Origin: Streptomyces inhibens | GTDB lineage: Bacteria; Actinomycetota; Actinomycetes; Streptomycetales; Streptomycetaceae | NCBI RefSeq assembly: GCF_003389455.1 | Contig: NZ_QUAC01000005.1 | Location: 1-40,925 of the forward strand | Direction: 5' to 3' | DNA: 40,925 bases | In this document: positions 7,626-15,698 of the stretch, in pieces | How positions within the stretch are numbered: position 1 is the stretch's first letter | Layout: each line of letters begins with the position of its first letter | Notes under the pieces: generated by a model | Database searches by the model: none | Seen by the model: only the letters and a program-made list of their open reading frames with translations | What the model was told of the DNA's origin: nothing | Translations under genes and position numbers: made by a program

Positions 7626-8405
7626 ATGCGCGAGATCCTCGGAAGGCGACGCAAGCTCCTGTTCCGGCGCGGCGGAAGGTCGGCGCTGCTCGGTGCGGCG
7701 CTCCACTGCGCCACCGAGTGGCAGTGGCCAGTACTTCCCGGTGTGGGACTCAGGTCCGCCGGCCGGCAGCCGGCCGGCGCCCGGCTCGGCCTGGCCGAAC
7801 GGCCCGCCCGCCGGTGCAGCTGCCCCGACCCCGACTGTGTGGTGCCCGGCGCGCACCCCTTCGACCCCGGCCTGCTGGCGGCCACGACCGATGCCCGGAT
7901 GGTGCGTTGGTGGTGGACCAACCGCCCGGACGCCCCCATCGTGCTGGCCACCGGCGGCCGCGCGCCCTGCGCGGTGAGCCTGCCCGCCGTCGCCGGCGCC
8001 CGCGCCCTGGCGGCCCTGGACCACTTCGGCGTACGCCTCGGCCCCGTGGTGGCCACGCCCACCCGCTGGTCGCTGCTCGTATCGCCGTACGACCTCCCGG
8101 AGTTGGGCGAGCTGCTGCACTCCCAGGACTGGGTGCCCAGCTCGCTGCGGTTCCACGGGGAGGGCGGCTATGTGGTGCTCCCGCCGTCCCAGATCGGCGC
8201 CGGCAAGGTGCGCTGGGAGCGGCCTCCGGCAGCCCCCAAGCTCTCAACTTCTACCCCAACTTTGTTCGAGCGGGGGGACCCCCATGCGCAGGGGGGACCC
8301 CCACCTTCGGCCGCGCCGTGGCTGCCGAAGGTGGCCACGATCGTCGACGCGCTCGTCATGGCGAGCACCGGCACCCCGGACGGCGGCAGCCGGCTCGCGT
8401 ATTGA
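7626..8405 (+). CDS. Primase/polymerase N-terminal-domain-like protein, probably degenerate
   Basis: This 259-residue protein starts at ATG 7626, chosen because MREILGRRR begins the conserved part and AAAGGAACG lies upstream; the frame is open from 7536. The Cys/His motif CSCPDPDCVVPGAHP, the WWWTNRPDAPIVLATG segment and GYVVLPPSQIGAG follow the order of bifunctional primase/polymerase (AEP-type) domains. The acidic DxD and the Arg/His catalytic residues seen in true PrimPols (compare the gene at 23419) are not recognisable; the strand that should hold them reads CAVSLPAVAGA. It is therefore probably a non-catalytic homologue. Residues about 205-230 (STSTPTLFERGDPHAQGG...) come from a short palindromic DNA insertion. 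Confidence 0.7.
   Translation: MREILGRRRKLLFRRGGRSALLGAALHCATEWQWPVLPGVGLRSAGRQPAGARLGLAERPARRCSCPDPDCVVPGAHPFDPGLLAATTDARMVRWWWTNRPDAPIVLATGGRAPCAVSLPAVAGARALAALDHFGVRLGPVVATPTRWSLLVSPYDLPELGELLHSQDWVPSSLRFHGEGGYVVLPPSQIGAGKVRWERPPAAPKLSTSTPTLFERGDPHAQGGPPPSAAPWLPKVATIVDALVMASTGTPDGGSRLAY
8238..8305. mobile_element. Short palindromic insertion with duplicated GGGGGGACCCCCA
   Basis: GGGGGGACCCCCA occurs twice, at 8272-8284 and 8291-8303, preceded by a CTCTCAACTT...TTCGAG segment of lower complexity. The stretch interrupts the conserved C-terminal part of the primase-like protein in frame. Each 13-mer can form a hairpin. It resembles the short G/C palindromes scattered in Streptomyces genomes; mobility is inferred. 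Confidence 0.5.
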
Positions 8406-8597
8406 CGCGCGGACCGGCTCCTGCGGGGGGTCGCCCCAACGACCCGCGGGCGGTTCACCCGTACGGGTGCGACCGGCCGGGCCAGTACGGGAAACGGGTG
8501 TCCGGGCGCCGACGGGCACCCTTGTCGGCCGATAGGTTCGTCTCACCGTCAAGCCGTCGTCGCGTCGTCGTCGGCATCTCAATCGCAGGTGGGGCCC

Positions 8598-9287
8598 ATG
8601 CAGCGTGCGCAGAAATTCCGCATGATCGGGCTCGCCGGTGCGGCGGTGCTCGCCGTCGCCGTGCCGCTGGGCGCCGCGATCGCCGGCCCGGCGGATACCC
8701 TCCCCGCCGTCGGCGGGGGTGCCCGCGCTTCGGGTGCGGGGTCCGGGAGGGCGGTCACGGCCGAAAAGAGCTCCAAGCTCACCAACGGCGTCGGCCCGCA
8801 AAGGCACGCCAATTCGGGCAAGAGCCCCAATGGCTCCAACAGCCCTAACAGCCCCAGCCGCCCCGCAAGCACCACCAAGCGCCAGAAACTCACCAGCCCC
8901 CTCGGTGAACTCGATCTGCCGTTCCTCTCCGGGCGCACCTCCCGCTGCGGGCCCGAACTCGCCTCTCCGCAGGGGATCGAGGCCCAGACCTGTGTGCTCG
9001 CCGAGGGTGGCCGGACGTGGGCGCGTACGTACTACCGCAACCTCACCGGCGGCCCGCTGCGGGCCGTACTGGCGCTGCTGCGGCCGGACGGCAGGACCGT
9101 CCAGGTGCACTGTGAGGTGCCGGCGGCCGACGAGCCGGGCGTGTGCGAGACACCGGCCGCCGCGACCGTGCGCACGAGCCGGCAGGCGTACGGGGCGGTG
9201 GCGGAGATCTCCGATGCGCGGGGGGAGCGGCTGCTGCTGCGCTCCGGCAGCAACTCGGCGCCGGAAGGCAGTGGTTCGGACCACTGA
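8598..9287 (+). CDS. Secreted hypothetical protein
   Basis: This 229-residue protein starts at ATG 8598 (AGGTGGGG just upstream; a GTG at 8589 is the alternative). The N-terminus is a signal peptide: charged MQRAQKFR, then the hydrophobic run MIGLAGAAVLAVAVPLGAA. A Ser/Asn/Pro-rich linker (about 45-100) contains SPNGSNSPNSPS, followed by a compact domain with three Cys (SRCGPEL, QTCVLAEGG, VHCEVP, and VCETP as a possible fourth) that may form disulfides. No family recognised. A strong terminator follows. Confidence 0.75.
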   Translation: MQRAQKFRMIGLAGAAVLAVAVPLGAAIAGPADTLPAVGGGARASGAGSGRAVTAEKSSKLTNGVGPQRHANSGKSPNGSNSPNSPSRPASTTKRQKLTSPLGELDLPFLSGRTSRCGPELASPQGIEAQTCVLAEGGRTWARTYYRNLTGGPLRAVLALLRPDGRTVQVHCEVPAADEPGVCETPAAATVRTSRQAYGAVAEISDARGERLLLRSGSNSAPEGSGSDH

Positions 9288-9369
9288 CGGCGCGGGCCGC
9301 CCACGAGGATCGCGCGGGACGGCGTCCGTGCGGATTCCGGGGCGAGCGCCCGGCTCCGGACATGGAAGC

Positions 9370-9414
9370 GCCCGGTCGCTGGCGACGGGGGATGCACCAG
9401 CGACCGGGCTTTTA
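9370..9414 (+). terminator. Rho-independent terminator of the secreted-protein gene
   Basis: The perfect 13-bp arms GCCCGGTCGCTGG (9370-9382) and CCAGCGACCGGGC (9397-9409) are separated by 14 nt and followed by TTTT on the + strand. Confidence 0.85.
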
Positions 9415-9557
9415 GAACCGTAACAAGAGATCGGCAGTTCGCAAATTCGATCGTGGATTTCCGGACGCCTATTTACCGGCAGGTACGGCGAGTTGTGACG
9501 GGCGTCACGCCTGGGACCTCCGGGGGTGTACGGTCCGCACGGCCGAGGCCGTCACTG

Positions 9558-10526
9558 TCAGCTCAGGGTGACCTGACGGTTGGTGAGCCCGCCGCGCGCC
9601 CGGCGCTCCTCGGTGGTCAGCGGGGCGTCCGTCGCGAGGGCCTTCGTCAGCCGCTCGGCGAACGCCGCGGCCGGCTCGGCGACCGCTTCGGCGTCCATCG
9701 ACGAGGGCAGGTCCCAGACCGGCACGACCAGCCCGTGGGCGCGGAACGAGCCGACCAGGCGGGTGCCTTCGCCGAGCGAGGAGGTGCCCGCGGCGTGCAG
9801 CCGGGCGAGCGCGTCCAGCAGCTGCTCCTCGGGGTACGAGGTGACCCAGCGCAGATGGTTCTTCTCCGGGGCCTGGCACCAGTAGGCGCCCTCCAGGCCG
9901 GGGATCCGGGCGGTCGGGATGGCCGCCGCGTTGGCCCGCTCCAGGGAGGCGGCGACCTCTCCGGTGGCGTTCTCGGCGTTCTCCACCCAGAACTCGAAGC
10001 CGGTGTGGACGGTCGGCTCAAAAGGTGCCTCCAGGTCGAGCAGATCCTGGAGCCGGGGGCCGTCGGCGGCGGGCCGTCCGGCGGCGACCGGGGTGCCGGG
10101 CTCCGCGACCAGCGCGCGCTGCAGGGTGTCGGCGAGGTCGCGGCTGATGTCGCCGGAGGCGGTGTCGTTCTGCAGACCGAGCAGCACCGTGCCGTTGTCG
10201 CGGCGCAGCGCGGGCCAGGCCATCGGCAGCACGGTCGCCAGCTTCACGGCCGGGACGCCCTCGGGCAGCCCGCCCTTCAGCGTCAACTCGGCGGTGGCGG
10301 CGGGTACCAGCTCCCTCAGCGCCACCCAGTCGCACTCACCGGGCAGGCCCTCGAAGGGGCGCTGCACGAGTTCGGTGGCGGCGTGCGCCGCGCGCCGGCC
10401 GTGACACGCTTTGTACCGGCGGCCGGAGCCGCACGGGCAGGGCTCGCGAGCGCCGACGACCGGCACCTCGCCGTCCTTGATCTGCGGTGCTGCGGCCTGG
10501 GGCTGGGGGCGGCGCTTCTTGGCCAT
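9558..10526 (-). CDS. DUF5926-family protein with SEC-C zinc motif
   Basis: This 322-residue protein starts at ATG 10526-10524 with AGGAGA upstream. The N-terminus is basic (MAKKRRPQPQ). The SEC-C metal-binding motif follows at about residues 30-45 (CPCGSGRRYKACHG: Cys-x-Cys...Cys-His), as in the SecA C-terminus. The rest is the DUF5926 body conserved in actinobacteria, with FEPTVHTGFEFWV and RWVTSYPEEQLLDALARLHAAG. Function unknown; the SEC-C motif usually binds zinc and can contact ribosomes or SecB-like partners. Next to the anti-sigma-type ATPase gene and GDPD, all leftward, with gaps of over 130 bp, so separate transcription is likely. Confidence 0.88.
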   Translation of the reverse strand: MAKKRRPQPQAAAPQIKDGEVPVVGAREPCPCGSGRRYKACHGRRAAHAATELVQRPFEGLPGECDWVALRELVPAATAELTLKGGLPEGVPAVKLATVLPMAWPALRRDNGTVLLGLQNDTASGDISRDLADTLQRALVAEPGTPVAAGRPAADGPRLQDLLDLEAPFEPTVHTGFEFWVENAENATGEVAASLERANAAAIPTARIPGLEGAYWCQAPEKNHLRWVTSYPEEQLLDALARLHAAGTSSLGEGTRLVGSFRAHGLVVPVWDLPSSMDAEAVAEPAAAFAERLTKALATDAPLTTEERRARGGLTNRQVTLS

Positions 10527-10753
10527 GAGGACGGTGTCTCCTGGTCGATCCTGGGCGTACGGACGCGTTTCGGCGCGAGCCTAGAGGATTGCGTACCAGG
10601 GCGCGCCCGGCCGGCCATGAGGCCGTGTCGGGCGCGTGGCGGGGCCACGTCCGGCCCGCTGCGGCACGGCCAGGCGGCGCGTGCCGCAGCGTCAGGTCGT
10701 CGTCGCTGCGCCGGATCCCGTCACGTCGGATCGTCGCCGCTACGTCGGGACCG

Positions 10754-11377
10754 CTACGTCAGATCGTCGAGATCCACGAAGGCGGGGCCCAGCGTCGGAC
10801 CCGGCCGGCCGTTGGCCCGTCCCGCGCCCGTCGCGAGCGAGGGCGGCAGATCCGGCGTCAGATCCACGCGCGTAGCGAATGCGCCTTGGAGCGAGAGGGC
10901 CGCCCAGACCGTCACTTCACCGGTGGCGGTGTCGCGTACGCCCCAGTCCTTGGCGAGCGACCGGATGATCGCCAGCCCGCGACCGCCGTGCGCCGTGACC
11001 GAGGGAGTGGCCGGAAGTGGCCGGGTCGGGCCTCCGCCGTCCGTGACCGCGACGGTCAGCCGGCCCTGTGCGTCGATACGCCAGGAGGCCCGGACGGATG
11101 CCGACGGGGTGCCCCGTGACGCATCCTTCGCGGCGTCCTTCGATGCCGCTCTTACGGAACCCGGTGATCCGTTTTCGTATATCGGACGCGCATGTCGACA
11201 CGAATTGCTCAATAGCTCCGAAAGGATAAGGACCGCATCATCGATGACTGTGTCCTGAACTCCACTTGCCAACAGCTCTTCACGCATGCGCCGCCTGGCC
11301 ATGCCCACACCCGCTGGACCATGGGGTACGGCCATGATCGACGACGTCGGCACCTCTTGTGCCACCACCAACGCCAC
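10754..11377 (-). CDS. HATPase_c protein, RsbW/SpoIIAB-like anti-sigma kinase class
   Basis: This 207-residue protein starts at GTG 11377-11375 because AAAGGAGG lies 7 nt upstream; the frame is open to 11593. Motifs of the GHKL ATPase fold are visible: N-box VLILSELLSNSCRHA, G1-type VTDGGGP and the glycine-rich GGRGLAIIRSLAKDWG. It lacks a histidine-kinase phospho-acceptor domain and so belongs to the small Streptomyces ATPases that act as anti-sigma factors or Ser kinases in partner switching. Residues about 75-105 (RAASKDAAKDASRG) form an insertion between the N-box and the next motif. Partner unknown. Confidence 0.85.
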   Translation of the reverse strand: MALVVAQEVPTSSIMAVPHGPAGVGMARRRMREELLASGVQDTVIDDAVLILSELLSNSCRHARPIYENGSPGSVRAASKDAAKDASRGTPSASVRASWRIDAQGRLTVAVTDGGGPTRPLPATPSVTAHGGRGLAIIRSLAKDWGVRDTATGEVTVWAALSLQGAFATRVDLTPDLPPSLATGAGRANGRPGPTLGPAFVDLDDLT

Positions 11378-11517
11378 CCCCGAGACCTCCTTTGCCCCAC
11401 GCCACGGGATGAATGCCCCAATGGACTGGACCGGAAACCGGCCAAGCGACACGCAGTGACGCACTGGACACAATCGAATACCCGTCGAATGCGCCGGTGC
11501 ACACCCTGTGATGAGCT

Positions 11518-12363
11518 CTAGCCAAGGCCGAGTTGGCTTCGTACCTGCTTGGGGCGATTTGTAATCACCGCGTCCACGCCCAATTCCTGGCACAGTTCGA
11601 CATCGGCGGGCTCATTGACCGTCCATACGTGGACCTGGTGGCCCGCGCGATGCGCCTTGGCGACGTACTCGGGGTGCGAGCGGAGGATCCGCATCCCGGG
11701 GCCCGCGATCCCGATGCCGGGCGGCAGCCGGCCGTCGCGGTGCCGCAGGCTGAGGAACTGCATCAGATAGACGCCGGGGATGTCGGGCGCCGCGGCGTGT
11801 ACGCGATGCAGCGAGCGCGCCGAGAAGCTCATGACCCGGACCGGAGATGTCCAATCGGCACGCATGGCCGGTTTTGTATACCCGAACCGGCCCAGCAACT
11901 CGACCAGCCGCTCCTCCACCTGTCCGGCCCAGCGCGTCGGATGTTTGGTCTCGATGGCCAGCTCGACCCGGCGGTCCGCGTCGGCGACCAGCTCCAGCAG
12001 CCGCTCCAGCGTGAGTACGGAGGTCCGCTCGGGGTCCTCGTGCTGCCGGTCCGGCGCCTCGTTCGCGAAGCCCTCTTCCTTCCAGGACCCGAAATCGAGC
12101 GTGGCGAGATCGGCCAGCTCAAGGGCGGAGACCGCGCCGCGCCCGTTGGACGTGCGATTCACCCGCCGGTCGTGGACGCAGACCAGATGGCCGTCCGCGG
12201 TCAGCCGGACATCGCACTCCAGGGCGTCCGCGCCGTCCTCGATCGCCTTGCGGTAGGCGGCCAGGGTGTGCTCCGGCGCGTCGTCGGAGGCACCTCGATG
12301 GGCTACGACGGAAATTGCGGGACGACCCGGGCGGGCGTCCTGGGCGCGGCGTGCATAGGTCAC
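11518..12363 (-). CDS. Glycerophosphodiester phosphodiesterase
   Basis: This 281-residue protein starts at GTG 12363. GDPD-family TIM-barrel motifs: catalytic VVAHRGASDDAPEHTLAAY (His and Arg), DALECDVRLTADGHLVCVHD (Glu, Asp, His), the strand VELAIETKHP, and the C-terminal HVWTVNEPAD with GVDAVITNRP. It hydrolyses glycerophosphodiesters to glycerol-3-phosphate and an alcohol, in lipid turnover or phosphate scavenging. There is no signal peptide, so it is intracellular. Divergent from the protease gene at 12862. Confidence 0.92.
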   Translation of the reverse strand: MTYARRAQDARPGRPAISVVAHRGASDDAPEHTLAAYRKAIEDGADALECDVRLTADGHLVCVHDRRVNRTSNGRGAVSALELADLATLDFGSWKEEGFANEAPDRQHEDPERTSVLTLERLLELVADADRRVELAIETKHPTRWAGQVEERLVELLGRFGYTKPAMRADWTSPVRVMSFSARSLHRVHAAAPDIPGVYLMQFLSLRHRDGRLPPGIGIAGPGMRILRSHPEYVAKAHRAGHQVHVWTVNEPADVELCQELGVDAVITNRPKQVRSQLGLG

Positions 12364-12861
12364 CGCGTTATCGTGCCATCCACCGTCGCCGGGTCACCCA
12401 CCCGTCCCCCGGGGCGGGTAACAGGGGATGCGTCGGTTTTGTCCGACATAAAGGATGAGGGCACAGTCACAGCCTCGGCTTACGGCGCTCTGACGCGTGG
12501 TGGGAAAGGCTGGGACACAGGCTCTTCCGTATCGCCCGGCCCGTATGGCGCGGACCGGACACACGGACCGGGGCTCGCGGCCGGTGCGGATCCGCTGGGT
12601 AGGACCCGTGGACCGGACCCGCGAACCCGGACCGGCGGACCGGGACTCGCCCGTATCGCCCGGATCCTTAATCCTGGAGTACCGGGTGCCCGATCCCCCG
12701 CACACCGAGAACCGCAAGACCTGCAAGACCCGCAAGACCTGCAAAAACTGCAAGACCCGGAAGACACGGCCCGCCCCCGGCATCGGACACACCGGGGGCA
12801 TGCGGGTGACCTGCCCGCCCGGGCCGTGGGCGCCGACCATCGTGAAGCTGAGGAGAGAGCT
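12364..12861. other. Intergenic region before the HtrA-like protease, with 9-bp repeats
   Basis: About 500 bp between divergent genes. It holds a small hairpin GTCGG-TTTTGT-CCGAC (12432-12447), stretches rich in GGACC/CCGGA, and a 9-bp array at about 12712-12765 based on (C/T)GCAAGACC. The long + frame covering it is a GC-bias artefact continuing antisense through the GDPD gene. The promoters of both flanking genes must lie here; none is clear enough to place. Confidence 0.5.
12712..12765 (+). repeat. 9-bp tandem repeat (C/T)GCAAGACC, six degenerate units
   Basis: The array reads CGCAAGACC, TGCAAGACC, CGCAAGACC, TGCAAAAAC, TGCAAGACC, CGGAAGACA. It lies about 100 bp upstream of the GTG of the HtrA-like gene and would be in its 5' leader if transcription starts before it. 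Confidence 0.7.
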
Positions 12862-14286
12862 GTGAGCACCGAGAACGAGGGAGCCGCCGTCCCGTCGGAG
12901 GCCAAGCCGCCGACCGGACAGTGGCCGGACAGCGCCCCCGCGTCCGCCTCCGGCGCACAGACTCCCGACGCCCCGCCGGCGCCGGCCGCTCCCCCGCCGC
13001 CGGAATTCGCGCCGACCGCAGCGCCGGGCCCCGCCGGCGCGACCGAACAGACCACCCGGATCCCCGCCTACCCGGAGGCCGGACACGGTTCGTCCGCCGG
13101 CGGCTGGGGCCAGCCCCCGTACGGTGGCGGCGACCCCTGGGGCGCGTCCGCCGTCCCCGCGCCCAAGCGGCGCAACGGCGGCCTGATCGCGGCCGTCCTG
13201 GTGGCCGCGCTGGTCGCCGGCGGTGTCGGCGGCGGCATCGGCTTCTGGGCCGCGGGCCAGAGCGACAGCGCCTCGACGACGGTCTCCGCTACCGGCGACG
13301 CCGGCGCGCTGAACCGCAAGCCCACCTCGGTCTCCGGGATAGCGCAGAAGGCGCTGCCCAGCGTCGTGACGATCGAGGCGCAGGGTGCCGGCGGCGACGG
13401 CGGCACGGGCACCGGCTTCATCTACGACAAGCAGGGCCACATCCTCACCAACAACCACGTCGTGGCCAGCGCCGCCGACGGCGGCAAGCTCACCGCGACG
13501 TTCTCCAACGGCAAGAAGTACGACGCCGAGGTCGTCGGCCACGCCCAGGGCTACGACGTCGCCGTCATCAAGCTCAAGAACGCCTCCGGCGCCTCGCTCA
13601 ACCCGCTCCCGCTCGGCAAGTCCTCCAACGTGCAGGTCGGCGACGCCACGATCGCGATCGGCGCGCCCTTCGGCCTGTCCGGCACGGTCACCACCGGCAT
13701 CATCAGCGCCAAGGACCGCCCGGTGGCCTCCAGCGACGGCGGCGGCACCAGTGCCTCGTACATGAGCGCCCTCCAGACGGACGCCTCGATAAACCCCGGC
13801 AACTCCGGCGGCCCACTGATGGACGCCGGCGGCAATGTCATCGGCATCAATTCCGCCATCCAGTCGGCCGGCAACGGCGGCCTGGGCGGCGAGTCCGGCC
13901 AGTCCGGCAGCATCGGCCTGGGCTTCGCGATCCCCATCGACCAGGCCAAGCGGGTGGCCGAGGACCTGATCAAGACCGGTAAGCCGGTCTACCCCCAGAT
14001 CGGCGTCCAGGTCGGCATGCGGGACACCGGCGACGGCGCGACCATCGCCCAGACCGGCAACAACGGCTCCGAAGCGGTCACCGCGAACGGCCCGGCCGAC
14101 AAGGCGGGCCTCAAGCCCGGCGACACCATCACCAAGCTCGACGACACGGTCATCGACAGCGGCCCCACCCTCATCAGCGAGATCTGGCAGCACAAGCCCG
14201 GCGACCAGGTCACCCTCACCTACAAGCGCGGCGGCAAGGAGCACACCACCCAGGTCACCCTGGGCCAGCGCACAGGCGACAAGTGA
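12862..14286 (+). CDS. Membrane-anchored HtrA/DegP-like serine protease with PDZ domain
   Basis: This 474-residue protein starts at GTG 12862, with AGGAGAG 5 nt upstream. Residues 1-100 are a cytoplasmic Pro/Ala-rich disordered region. A single membrane helix follows (about 105-135, LIAAVLVAALVAGGVGGGIGFW). The trypsin-like domain (about 155-385) carries the catalytic His in LTNNHVV, Asp in YDVAVIKL and Ser in NPGNSGGPL. A C-terminal PDZ domain (about 390-470, NGPADKAGLKPGDTITKLDD) completes it. Family role: extracytoplasmic protein quality control and stress response. The long upstream open frame is not part of it. tRNA-Ser follows 52 bp downstream. Confidence 0.93.
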   Translation: MSTENEGAAVPSEAKPPTGQWPDSAPASASGAQTPDAPPAPAAPPPPEFAPTAAPGPAGATEQTTRIPAYPEAGHGSSAGGWGQPPYGGGDPWGASAVPAPKRRNGGLIAAVLVAALVAGGVGGGIGFWAAGQSDSASTTVSATGDAGALNRKPTSVSGIAQKALPSVVTIEAQGAGGDGGTGTGFIYDKQGHILTNNHVVASAADGGKLTATFSNGKKYDAEVVGHAQGYDVAVIKLKNASGASLNPLPLGKSSNVQVGDATIAIGAPFGLSGTVTTGIISAKDRPVASSDGGGTSASYMSALQTDASINPGNSGGPLMDAGGNVIGINSAIQSAGNGGLGGESGQSGSIGLGFAIPIDQAKRVAEDLIKTGKPVYPQIGVQVGMRDTGDGATIAQTGNNGSEAVTANGPADKAGLKPGDTITKLDDTVIDSGPTLISEIWQHKPGDQVTLTYKRGGKEHTTQVTLGQRTGDK

Positions 14287-14338
14287 CGCGCTAGTCTGAT
14301 CCCCGCGACACCTACGCCACAGGCGCGCGGTGCCGCGG

Positions 14339-14425
14339 GGAGGCTTGCCCGAGCGGCCTAAGGGAACAGTCTTGAAAACTGTCGTGGCGGCAACGTCACC
14401 GTGGGTTCAAATCCCACAGCCTCCG
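14339..14425 (+). tRNA. tRNA-Ser(UGA)
   Basis: The 87-nt cloverleaf has acceptor strands GGAGGCT (14339-14345) and AGCCTCC (14418-14424), discriminator G, anticodon stem ACAGT/ACTGT with loop CTTGAAA (anticodon TGA), the long variable arm typical of class II tRNAs, and T-arm GTGGG-TTCAAAT-CCCAC. CCA is not encoded. A candidate -10 TAGTCT lies at 14292-14297. Confidence 0.95.
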
Positions 14426-14448
14426 CAGTTGCGGATAAAGCGCAGGTG

Positions 14449-14481
14449 AGAGGGGTACCCGGAGGTCCGGGTGCCCCTCTT
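14449..14481 (+). terminator. Strong hairpin downstream of tRNA-Ser
   Basis: The 15-bp arms AGAGGGGTACCCGGA and TCCGGGTGCCCCTCT pair with one G-U wobble around a 2-nt GG loop, starting 24 nt after the tRNA. No long T-tract follows, as is common in high-GC actinobacteria. Confidence 0.8.
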
Positions 14482-14724
14482 GTCGTTGGTTCGGGCGGTC
14501 GTCGACCACGGCCGTCGAACAGTCGCGCGGCCACCCTTCGGCCAGGGGCGAGGATCTGGGGCCACCCGTAGTTGTTCCTCGTCGGGTCAAAAAGGGTTTC
14601 TTGCCGGGATGCTTGGTTAAGGGGCTGGTCAGAGGGGGTGTGCGGGGCTTGTGAGGCAACCCTTCGGCGTGCGGTCCGTCTCATGGGTGCGGTCATCGCC
14701 TGACCGTTCCGGGCCTCGTCGGCG

Positions 14725-14739
14725 CATACTGGGCTCACG
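14725..14739 (+). promoter_or_regulatory. Candidate leaderless promoter (-10 CATACT)
   Basis: CATACT at 14725-14730 is 9 nt before the ATG at 14740, with no ribosome-binding site. A TGACCG at 14701-14706 could be a -35 (18-bp spacing). Confidence 0.4.
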
Positions 14740-14961
14740 ATGACGAAGCCATCCGCGCCCCGGCGCCACCTGTCCACAAGCCCCTTCAAAGCCCCGATTG
14801 TTCCGCCGGCCAAGCAATTCGGGCTGGGAGACCGAGTCTCACACGACCAGTACGGCCTGGGCAGAATCGTTGATGTCGAGGACGGGATCGCGCTGCTCGT
14901 CGACTTCGGCTCCCGCCAGGTCCGAATCGTCAGCCCGTACTCGCGAATGAACAAGCTCTGA
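14740..14961 (+). CDS. Small conserved protein with a Tudor/SH3-like C-terminal domain
   Basis: This 73-residue protein has a basic Pro/Ser-rich start, then a short barrel-type motif GDRVSHDQYGLGRIVDVEDG...LLVDFGSRQVRIV. It resembles the Tudor-like C-terminal tail of PcrA/UvrD helicases and CarD-type RNA-polymerase-interacting folds (pattern GDRVxHxxxGxGxV...VDFG). A nucleic-acid or RNA-polymerase interaction is possible but not shown. Probably leaderless. A hairpin terminator follows at 14981. The 258 bp between the tRNA terminator and this gene hold nothing else I can support. Confidence 0.75.
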   Translation: MTKPSAPRRHLSTSPFKAPIVPPAKQFGLGDRVSHDQYGLGRIVDVEDGIALLVDFGSRQVRIVSPYSRMNKL

Positions 14962-14980
14962 CCTCGTGCACCGGCCCGCT

Positions 14981-15014
14981 GAAGGGTGCCCTGCGTGCGT
15001 GGGGCACCCCTTCT
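14981..15014 (+). terminator. Hairpin terminator of the small Tudor-like gene
   Basis: GAAGGGTGCCC pairs with GGGGCACCCCTTC across a short loop, with one bulge, about 20 nt after the stop codon. Confidence 0.6.
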
Positions 15015-15187
15015 GCGTGCCCGGACTCCCTTTTTGGTGTACGGCATGGGGAATTGCTGATGCATATCATTAATGTTCGCGATTCTGAAATGCGGGGATC
15101 GTGAAATGGCGTTAAAATATGCGTAGCGAATTTGGGGGGATCTCGCGGGTGTCGCCCTTTATCTGGAAAAGTGCGAGGCGTGGAAAA

Positions 15188-15206
15188 CGCTTCTAGCGTG
15201 GGTGTC
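15188..15206 (+). promoter_or_regulatory. Leaderless promoter block shared with the sigma factor gene
   Basis: CGCTTCTAGCGTGGG (15188-15202) contains TAGCGT at 15194-15199, 7 nt before the ATG at 15207. The same 15 bp, with the same spacing to an ATG, recurs at 30496-30510. There is no ribosome-binding site before either ATG. No conserved -35 was seen. The preceding 15030-15140 stretch is notably AT-rich. Confidence 0.55.
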
Positions 15207-15692
15207 ATGAGCACTCAACAGACCATGCGCGACAAGTTCTACACCGTGGTGGCGGGCGACACGCTTACCGCCATCGCCGCTCGCTTCCATACCACCATGA
15301 AGCAGCTTCAGATCTGGAATAATATTCCGGACCCGAACACCATCAAAGTAGGGCAGCGGCTCGTCGTCGGGAAGACGCCCGTCGGGGAGCCTGAGCCCGC
15401 AGCTCCGAGCCTGGTGCCGTTCCCCGGTGCGGACTGGTTCAAGACCCTGCCGCCGCCGGACAGTCCCATCATCCAGAACATGGGCTTCCGTCTCGTCGAC
15501 GAAGACTGCGGTGCCCCCTACGGGTTCAGCGGCCCCGGGTCGAGGTGGAACGAGAAGCACCGGAAGGCCTACGCGCTCTGGCAGGAGAGTCTGGGATTCT
15601 CGGGACCCGAGGCCGACGGCTGGCCGGGCCGGAGGTCCTGGGACGCTCTGCGTGTTCCGACCCCGACGCCCGAGCAATGGGGCTCCGACTGA
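15207..15692 (+). CDS. LysM-domain protein
   Basis: This 161-residue protein starts at ATG 15207 (an ATG at 15225 is possible). A single LysM domain lies at about residues 10-55 (FYTVVAGDTLTAIAARF, LQIWNNIPDPNTIKVGQRLVV); LysM binds N-acetylglucosamine in peptidoglycan or chitin. The C-terminal part (about 85-160), with WNEKHRKAYALWQESLGFSG and DGWPGRRSWDALRVP, resembles peptidoglycan-binding-type helices seen in phage and actinobacterial cell-wall proteins. There is no signal peptide, so export would need another route. Probably transcribed leaderless from a promoter shared in sequence with the sigma factor gene. Confidence 0.8.
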   Translation: MSTQQTMRDKFYTVVAGDTLTAIAARFHTTMKQLQIWNNIPDPNTIKVGQRLVVGKTPVGEPEPAAPSLVPFPGADWFKTLPPPDSPIIQNMGFRLVDEDCGAPYGFSGPGSRWNEKHRKAYALWQESLGFSGPEADGWPGRRSWDALRVPTPTPEQWGSD

Positions 15693-15698
15693 AGCCGG

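Noticed and set aside
9453..11258. 601-codon + open frame
   Set aside because: Antisense to the DUF5926 and HATPase genes, Gly/Arg/Ala-biased, no motifs: a GC-bias shadow.
11533..12861. 917-codon + frame starting inside the GDPD gene
   Set aside because: The first 443 codons run antisense to the GDPD gene and through repeats with no family sequence; the real protease starts at GTG 12862 with a good ribosome-binding site.
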